This document shows, piece after piece, positions 58,403 through 64,000 of a DNA stretch of 64,000 nucleotides. Every line of letters begins with the position of its first letter. The first letter of the stretch is position 1. The position numbers and the translations under genes were made by a program. Origin of the DNA: Psychrobacter proteolyticus. Its GTDB lineage: Bacteria > Pseudomonadota > Gammaproteobacteria > Pseudomonadales > Moraxellaceae. Where the stretch lies: assembly GCF_003350005.1 (NCBI RefSeq), contig NZ_QLKS01000001.1, positions 601,946 to 665,945 of the forward strand, given 5' to 3'. The notes under the pieces were generated by a model. That model had not been told where the DNA came from and did not search any database. It saw only the letters and a list, made by a program, of their open reading frames with translations.

Positions 58403-59566
58403 ATGGTTAAACTCATTTTATTGGGCTTGCTAGCAGGTGCGTTTTTTAGCTCGACATTTATCTTAAATGAGCTTATGAGTAGCGCAGGTGGACATTGGTT
58501 TTGGTCAGCGAGTCTGCGCTATGTCTTTATGCTGTTGATTATTACTGCCATTATTGCGATGCAACATGGTTTTGGTCGTATTAAAGCACTAATGAGAATT
58601 TTTCTTCAGCATTGGGGCTTTTGGTGTATTACTGGCAGTATCGGGTTTGGACTGTTTTACACCGGTATTTGCTATGCCGCAGATCATGTTTCGGGATGGG
58701 TAGTAGCGGCTACCTTTATGTTTACCGTCGTCACCAGTTTGCTTGTGCTATTGGCATTTGGTCAACGTTTTGATAAAAAATTCATCGTATATGCTGTCAT
58801 CGTCTTTATCGGTGTAGCACTCGTCAATATCAGTGAAGGTCTGCATGCTGCCTCTATAACTGACACCGTCCCCATGTCTGACATGCTGCTCTACGGTGCG
58901 CTACCTGCTCTTATCGCTGCTTTTAGCTACCCAATTGGTAACCAGCTGGTTTGGCAGGCTTCTCACAATGCTCGCCAGCGCAATACTGAATTACAGAAGG
59001 CAGCAGAGTTGAACGCTCAACGAGCTAGCACTAGTGTTGGTATTGGTATTGATATTAACGATCAGAGTGAACCGCTCATATCCGAAGCTTATGATTTGCC
59101 AGCTACGACATATGATGCTACCGACCTCGATAGCGTACTTCAAAGTAACAACACTGCAGCAACCTCATCCCTACAAAATCTAATTGCTCGTATTCCTTCT
59201 ATCGAAACCACGCTACTGCAAAATGCCTTTAACAAAGTGTGGCTAATGACTCTCGGGTGTTTGCCATTTTGGCTGTTTTTGGGCATTATAGTGCGCCCTG
59301 ACCAGCCCCACCCCTCACAAATAATCAATACGTTGCTCGTTGCTCTATTAGCAGGCGTGGCAGCGACCACTATATTTTTGTATGCGCGCGAGCAAGCTGT
59401 TACTTCAAGCGAGGTTGCAGGCGTTGACTCAACCCAAGCCAGTGAAGTTATCTTTGCTTTGATTGGGGGTATATTACTATTAGATAACGCCATACCTTCG
59501 GCGATGGGACTGGTCGGTATAGGGCTTATTATTGTAGGGCTGATATTCTTTGCAAAAGATGGCTAA
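58403..59566 (+). CDS. EmrE-type multidrug resistance efflux family transporter
   Basis: A 387-residue DMT-superfamily transporter with about ten helices: five in the first half (LILLGLLAGAFFSSTFILNE, LRYVFMLLIITAIIAM and others) and five in the second. Between them (about residues 190-265) there is a hydrophilic Gln/Asn/Ser/Thr-rich stretch not usual in the family, likely a disordered loop. AAGG lies before the ATG. Substrate unknown; the family is named for drug efflux but members differ. Confidence 0.82.
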   Translation: MVKLILLGLLAGAFFSSTFILNELMSSAGGHWFWSASLRYVFMLLIITAIIAMQHGFGRIKALMRIFLQHWGFWCITGSIGFGLFYTGICYAADHVSGWVVAATFMFTVVTSLLVLLAFGQRFDKKFIVYAVIVFIGVALVNISEGLHAASITDTVPMSDMLLYGALPALIAAFSYPIGNQLVWQASHNARQRNTELQKAAELNAQRASTSVGIGIDINDQSEPLISEAYDLPATTYDATDLDSVLQSNNTAATSSLQNLIARIPSIETTLLQNAFNKVWLMTLGCLPFWLFLGIIVRPDQPHPSQIINTLLVALLAGVAATTIFLYAREQAVTSSEVAGVDSTQASEVIFALIGGILLLDNAIPSAMGLVGIGLIIVGLIFFAKDG

Positions 59567-59658
59567 ATGGCACTAAGCCCATTTCGTCAAAGTCATGCAC
59601 TGAATAGCTGCCTAAAAAACACCTATCACTTTGATGATCACGATTTGGCAATATAACC

Positions 59659-60294
59659 ATGGGTAATGCTTTGATTTTTCCTGATATTCTATTATATTTA
59701 TTGGACATGGTTGGCATTATTGCGTGCGCAATCGCAGGGACTTTGCTTGCCCAGCATAAAGGTTTTGATATCGCTGGGTGTATTCTGGTAGCGATGGTCA
59801 ATGCCATCGGCGGTGGTACATTACGTGATATGGCTCTAGACCGCCATCCTCTATTTTGGATGACCGACCTTAATTACGTGATTGTTATCACCGTGACCTC
59901 CCTTATCTTACAAGTATTTTTTCATCTTTATCATAAGATCGATAATGCGCTAAAGCTTTTTGACGCCATTGGGCTAGCAGCTTTTAGTGTCATTGGTTTT
60001 AAGGTAGCCTTAACCCTAGACATGTCTCCCCTCATTGCTATTATGATGGGAGTCTGGACTGCCATTATCGGTGGTTTGCTCCGTGATATCATCTGTAATG
60101 AGATTCCGCTGGTGCTACAGCGTGAGATTTATATTACTGCCAGTATCGCAGGGTCTGTGACCTATTTATGTTTACAGTATTTTGGGGTGGGAGCCAGTCT
60201 CAACGAATTTATTATGCTGTTTGTCATCTTTGCAGTACGTATGCTTGCGCTCAGATTCGACTGGCATCTGCCTTCTATTCGGCTCGTGGACTAA
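59659..60294 (+). CDS. TRIC/UPF0126 family cation channel-like protein, copy 1
   Basis: A 211-residue membrane protein with seven helices in two repeated halves: DMVGIIACAIAGTLLAQHKGFD and IGGGTLRDMALDRHPLFWM in the first, DAIGLAAFSVIGF and IGGLLRDIICNEIPLVLQREIYI in the second. The GGG.RD motifs bind lipid or ion in the bacterial relatives of TRIC potassium channels. Also called glycine transporter family in older databases. No ribosome site is evident. A related gene follows 71 bases later. Confidence 0.93.
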   Translation: MGNALIFPDILLYLLDMVGIIACAIAGTLLAQHKGFDIAGCILVAMVNAIGGGTLRDMALDRHPLFWMTDLNYVIVITVTSLILQVFFHLYHKIDNALKLFDAIGLAAFSVIGFKVALTLDMSPLIAIMMGVWTAIIGGLLRDIICNEIPLVLQREIYITASIAGSVTYLCLQYFGVGASLNEFIMLFVIFAVRMLALRFDWHLPSIRLVD

Positions 60295-60365
60295 TTGATT
60301 GAGCAAGACTCTGCTGAGATAGCCTTTGTTTGACTGACAATAATTGAAAATAGTGAGAACTGCCC

Positions 60366-61031
60366 ATGTTGGCTATCGTATTGGACCCTACCGTACTGAT
60401 CACTACTTTTGACCCACGCTCTTTGATATATTTCTTCGATATGATTGGCATCATCGCCTGTAGCGTCTCGGGAACAATACTTGCCAAGCACAAAAACTTC
60501 GACGTCTTCGGCTGTCTGCTCGTGTCTATTGTCACTGCTATCGGCGGCGGCACGGTACGTGATGTCATTCTGGATCGCCATCCGTTATTTTGGATGGTAG
60601 ATATGAGCTATCTGACCCTTATTACGATTTCATCCTTATCAATGCAGATATTTTTTCATCCAAACTCCAGACGAGTGGATAAGTTCCTCAAACTTTCCGA
60701 CACCATTGGCTTGTCAGCATTTACGCTGATCGGTATCAAAGTCGCTGATAGTATGGGTGCCAATGTGCCTGTAGCGCTATTATTAGGTGTGATTACTATC
60801 GTGGTTGGTGGCATCATTCGCGATATGATTTGCAATGAGATTCCATTGGTACTACAGCAAGAGATTTATATCACCGCAGCGTTGACCGGTGGGGTTCTGT
60901 ACTTTGCTCTAAAGAATTTAGGCGTGACAGATTGGGTGGCTGACATCTCTACGATGAGTACGATTTTTACTTTGCGTATGCTTGCTATTCGTTACGATTG
61001 GCAATTCCCCACACTAGAGTGGAAATACTGA
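60366..61031 (+). CDS. TRIC/UPF0126 family cation channel-like protein, copy 2
   Basis: A 221-residue paralogue of the gene just before it, with the same repeats: DMIGIIACSVSGTILAKHKNFD, IGGGTVRDVILDRHPLFWM and VGGIIRDMICNEIPLVLQQEIYI. Both halves are intact and the helices are kept, so it should be functional. The two copies differ widely at the ends and in loops, implying an old duplication. It may form hetero-trimers with copy 1 (inference). Confidence 0.93.
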   Translation: MLAIVLDPTVLITTFDPRSLIYFFDMIGIIACSVSGTILAKHKNFDVFGCLLVSIVTAIGGGTVRDVILDRHPLFWMVDMSYLTLITISSLSMQIFFHPNSRRVDKFLKLSDTIGLSAFTLIGIKVADSMGANVPVALLLGVITIVVGGIIRDMICNEIPLVLQQEIYITAALTGGVLYFALKNLGVTDWVADISTMSTIFTLRMLAIRYDWQFPTLEWKY

Positions 61032-61062
61032 TACTAGGGCGTGCCTTCATTTCAAAAATACC

Positions 61063-61086
61063 AACGCGCCCATATTTGAGCGCGTT
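61063..61086. terminator. Weak GC-rich hairpin between TRIC copy 2 and recJ
   Basis: AACGCGC and GCGCGTT pair around a 10-base loop. Short T runs on either side make it a possible weak bidirectional terminator. Confidence 0.45.
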
Positions 61087-61113
61087 TAGTATTATCAGTT
61101 TGACATTGTCGCT

Positions 61114-62952
61114 TTACCCTTGCTCTAGCACAGCCAAGTCTTTGACCATCAGCTGTAAGCTTTGTTTGCCATTCCATTCATTGATGTCTAGCTGAAATAA
61201 TAAATGGATTTGCTTAGCACGGTAATCCCACGCCTCATTATCGAAGTTAAAGCAAATTGCCTCTATCGGATATTGAACGTCTGGATAGCGCAGTGATAAC
61301 TTAAGATGTTTGTCTTTTAAAATCTTGAAGCTCAGCACCTCAAACACACCGTCAAATATCGGTGGCGCAAATCCATGACCCCAGATACTGGCATCGGCTA
61401 AATGCTCGGCAAACCATAAGCTAAAATCGCTCGCTTGCAAAGGTCCATCGGTGAATTTTTGCTCTGCAAATACCTCATCATCCATCTGAGCCATCACTTC
61501 ATTAAAAGCCGTGACAAATGCCTCAAAGTTGCAGCGCTTGAGGGTTAAACCTGCCGCCATCGCGTGCCCGCCGAAATGACTGATTAAGTCTGGATAACGC
61601 TCAGCGACTTGTTCAATCGCATCACGAATATGTACGCCAGCGATAGAACGTGCAGAGCCTTTAATGGCGCTATCTTCATCTGTTTGTTCAGTGTCTGCTG
61701 GTGCAAAAACGATACTAGGTAAATAATGGCTTTCTTTTAGACGACCAGCGACAATGCCAATGACTCCTTGATGCCAGTCGTCTTGGTATAGAATAATACT
61801 GCGCGCGCCTGCATTGCTGGCCTTAGAAGTGGAGACAGCTTGAGTAATTGTGTCATCGTTACTGGTATTATCATTGCCATCACCGCTCACACCCTCATTG
61901 CTATTATCTTCATTAGCCAATGCTTGTACGATACTATCAGCTTGCGCCCGCATCTCGCCCTCTACATGACGACGCGTACGGTTCAGCTGCTCAAGCTCTT
62001 GTGCCAAACGTTGTGCGGTGCTCCAGTCTTCAGTTAATAAGCATTCGATACCGATGCGCATATTGTCCATGCGCCCAGCTGCATTGATACGTGGGCCTAA
62101 TACAAAACCGAAATCCTGTGCATGAAGCTGCTTAGGATCACGGCCCGCTTGCTCAAGCAATGCCAATATCCCCATACAGCAGCGGCCTTGACGAATAGCT
62201 GATAATCCGTGATGTACCAAGATACGGTTGTTTTTATCCAGTACCCCAACGTCTGCAATCGTCCCAAGTGCGACCAAATCTAAATATTGGCTCACCTGTA
62301 CCGTAGACTTGCCAGCTTCGCGGCGCAGCTTTGCTAAGCGTCCGAGCACATAAAACGCGACTCCAACTCCGACCAGTGCTTTACTAGCAAAGTCACAACC
62401 TAGCTGATTGGGATTGACTACCGCTTCCGCAGGTGGCGTCTCTTTGGTCGTGAGGTGGTGGTCGGTGATAATCACCGTGATACCATCAGCTTGAGCGCGT
62501 GCCACCCCTTCATGACTTGAGATACCATTATCAACCGTCACTATCATATCTGGCTGAAAAGTCTCAATACCTAACTCGACAATCTCTGGCGTCAGGCCAT
62601 AACCGTACTTAAAACGATCTGGTACTAGAAAATCAACGACCGCACCCATCTTTGTGAGCGCGCGCATCATTAGTGCCGTACTGGTAGCACCATCACAGTC
62701 AAAGTCACCAACGATCAAGATACGCTGACGCTCATCAATGGCCACATCTAATAAGCGCACGGCTTCAGTGACACCGTGCAATGCCTCAGCAGGCAATAGA
62801 TCTGATAGGCTAGTCTCCAGCTCATCAGGCGCAGTGATACCTCGCCCTGCATACAGAAGGGCAAGCGTGAATGATTGAGCGGCAAATGGTTGCAGCGCGG
62901 CGGGCAACTCGTCGATGCGAGTGCTGGTATAACGGGGGGTTAAATTTAGCAT
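61114..62952 (-). CDS. recJ: Single-stranded-DNA exonuclease RecJ
   Basis: 5'-3' exonuclease on single-stranded DNA, used in recombination and mismatch repair. DHH-family motifs: VGDFDCDGATS near residue 80, DNGISSHEG, TDHHLTTKE, ALGTIADVG and GFVLGPRINAAGRM; the DHHA1 motif is SHFGGHAMAAGLTL. Length 612 is above the usual ~577 because of an Asn/Asp/Ser/Thr-rich insert (about residues 346-382). It is preceded by a 317 bp gap and appears monocistronic. Confidence 0.97.
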   Translation of the reverse strand: MLNLTPRYTSTRIDELPAALQPFAAQSFTLALLYAGRGITAPDELETSLSDLLPAEALHGVTEAVRLLDVAIDERQRILIVGDFDCDGATSTALMMRALTKMGAVVDFLVPDRFKYGYGLTPEIVELGIETFQPDMIVTVDNGISSHEGVARAQADGITVIITDHHLTTKETPPAEAVVNPNQLGCDFASKALVGVGVAFYVLGRLAKLRREAGKSTVQVSQYLDLVALGTIADVGVLDKNNRILVHHGLSAIRQGRCCMGILALLEQAGRDPKQLHAQDFGFVLGPRINAAGRMDNMRIGIECLLTEDWSTAQRLAQELEQLNRTRRHVEGEMRAQADSIVQALANEDNSNEGVSGDGNDNTSNDDTITQAVSTSKASNAGARSIILYQDDWHQGVIGIVAGRLKESHYLPSIVFAPADTEQTDEDSAIKGSARSIAGVHIRDAIEQVAERYPDLISHFGGHAMAAGLTLKRCNFEAFVTAFNEVMAQMDDEVFAEQKFTDGPLQASDFSLWFAEHLADASIWGHGFAPPIFDGVFEVLSFKILKDKHLKLSLRYPDVQYPIEAICFNFDNEAWDYRAKQIHLLFQLDINEWNGKQSLQLMVKDLAVLEQG

Positions 62953-63269
62953 GAGGGTATTCTACTGGCTTTAGTAGAGGCTCACAATGACAATTTATAC
63001 TACCTATGTATATCATTAGGCATTGTGCAACCTGATAAATAATGCCCATACATTAGTGATAATTGAGGCTGCCATTTTTATAGCTCATGTAAATCACCCT
63101 CATTTAATCACTTACAAAAAAGGTGCACAGTGTGAGTAATTTCACTCATTTTGCTACAAAGCAATGATTGTAAGCCACGCATAAATCCATAAAATAGTAA
63201 GCAACTGAAAGATTTGTTATTCATTGAACTTTTTATCATTTTTATTTTAATTATTTATAAGGACACTTT
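62953..63269. other. Divergent promoter region
   Basis: 317 bases between recJ and the DUF697-like gene. The part nearest the right-hand gene is AT-rich. No gene or repeat recognised. Confidence 0.45.
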
Positions 63270-63785
63270 ATGAAAACCACGCCACTTGCTGAAAAACTTC
63301 CAAATACGATCGACCCTAACCTAGACCTTGATAAAGTTAAAAAAGAATGTCAAGGAATGGTAAAAAGACGCGCTAGAGTTTCTGCTGGTGTAGCGGTTGT
63401 GCCAGTACCATTTTTTGATGTTGCAGTTGATGCGGGCATGTTGACGCAGTTGATTCCAGAGATTAGTGAGCGTTTTGGTCTCATTGAAGACCGTCAATCA
63501 GCCATTAATCTAGAATCACGCGAAGTGCATTGGAGCGCAGTAAAAGACCGTACCGTAGATTTCGCTGGTCTAATGGCAACACGTGGTATCGTCAAAAAGA
63601 CTATCCAAGGTTTCGGTGGTCGTATCGCTGCCAAACAAGTGACCAAGTTTATCCCACTTGGTGGTCAACTGGTTGCTGCAACTATGGGCTATACGATTTT
63701 TAAGAAAATCGCTAATGACCATATCAACGAATGTTATAAGTTGGCAAAAGACATTCAACAAAAAGAACACGGCAAAAACGTATAG
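63270..63785 (+). CDS. DUF697-like membrane protein
   Basis: A 171-residue protein with two amphipathic-to-hydrophobic segments: VSAGVAVVPVPFFDVAVDAG (about 34-53) and TKFIPLGGQLVAATMGYTIF (about 125-144), each with a proline-containing 'P(V/L)..G/D' turn. This pattern matches the membrane hairpin of DUF697-type proteins, often fused to GTPases; here it is alone. The family call is by pattern. AAGGA precedes the ATG. It is monocistronic with its own terminator. Confidence 0.6.
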   Translation: MKTTPLAEKLPNTIDPNLDLDKVKKECQGMVKRRARVSAGVAVVPVPFFDVAVDAGMLTQLIPEISERFGLIEDRQSAINLESREVHWSAVKDRTVDFAGLMATRGIVKKTIQGFGGRIAAKQVTKFIPLGGQLVAATMGYTIFKKIANDHINECYKLAKDIQQKEHGKNV

Positions 63786-63812
63786 ATAAGCCGCATAGCT
63801 TAGTCTGTATTA

Positions 63813-63845
63813 GGCCAGTTAAGTGATTACTTAGCTGGCTTTTTT
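63813..63845 (+). terminator. Terminator of the DUF697-like gene
   Basis: GCCAGTTAAGT and ACTTAGCTGGC pair with one mismatch around GATT, followed by TTTTT. Confidence 0.93.
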
Positions 63846-63969
63846 ATGGTTTATACAGATAGTTCAAAGATCTCTAAAATAACACGCGCCAGTGGTTAAT
63901 GATGTCATTGCTAAGTTTTACTGATAATATACAGCTTTATTTATGACAGACACCTTAAAGGACTAACTT

Positions 63970-64000
63970 ATGAAAAAACTTTTGGCTTCGACAGTTATGT
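63970..64000 (+). CDS. Start of an exported protein (cut by window edge)
   Basis: ATG at 63970 has AAAGGA 8 bases upstream and opens MKKLLASTVM, the beginning of a signal peptide. Only ten residues are in the window, so no function can be given. Confidence 0.55.
   Translation, partial: MKKLLASTVM

Overview
The window reads as chromosomal DNA of a Psychrobacter-like gammaproteobacterium (Moraxellaceae). This is inferred from the gene repertoire and protein style: fused RlmKL, AcnB, a cbb3 oxidase operon with CcoG/CcoH, a TAXI-TRAP system with DUF1850, and an arsenosugar-type cluster. Genes are densely packed, most have AAGGA-type ribosome sites, and many operons end in clear hairpin terminators. 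I saw no tRNA, rRNA, CRISPR array, transposase or phage gene.

Layout. 1-2.5 kb: the start of a LolC/E-type permease running off the left edge, an orphan unknown protein and an SCP2-type lipid carrier. 3.1-9.6 kb: microaerobic respiration, with ccoNOQP behind a candidate Anr/Fnr box, then ccoG and ccoH. 9.7-18.7 kb: housekeeping genes (ttcA, queC, a secreted small protein, a Bcp peroxiredoxin, a dihydrolipoyl dehydrogenase, an MscS channel, rlmKL). Two copies of a ~100 bp repeat with inverted ends lie in the gaps upstream of ccoG and downstream of queC.

19-35.6 kb is the most interesting part: a Ter (tellurite/stress) locus. It has three TerD-domain proteins (TerD-, TerE- and TerZ-like), a DUF475 membrane protein, an AIM24 protein, a TerA-like two-domain protein, and the Ter-linked biosynthetic genes (ATP-grasp, phosphoribosyltransferase-TRSP, HAD phosphatase, StiP-PELOTA, CitE-like lyase). 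A glutaminase gene lies within it. So do an opposite-strand pair (MHYT membrane sensor and a V4R-like Cys-rich protein) with a 1.2 kb AT-rich gap, and an unrecognised three-helix membrane protein overlapping the biosynthetic genes. By published analysis of this gene set, the soluble enzymes are predicted to make a nucleoside-like metabolite; the role of the embedded extras is not known to me.

35.7-48.8 kb: two acyl/ester enzymes, a PACE efflux pump, DUF805, acnB, a carboxymuconolactone-decarboxylase-like protein, lipA, the TAXI-TRAP operon and an MTA/MTI phosphorylase. 49-55 kb: a minus-strand set of ArsM-like methyltransferase, two transferases, DUF547, ArsS-like radical SAM protein and a flavin oxidoreductase, matching the arsenosugar/'rSAM-selenodomain' gene set. 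55.4-64 kb: a monoacylglycerol-lipase-like enzyme, dapD, queE, an EmrE-type exporter, two tandem TRIC/UPF0126 proteins, recJ, a DUF697-like membrane protein and the start of an exported protein at the right edge.
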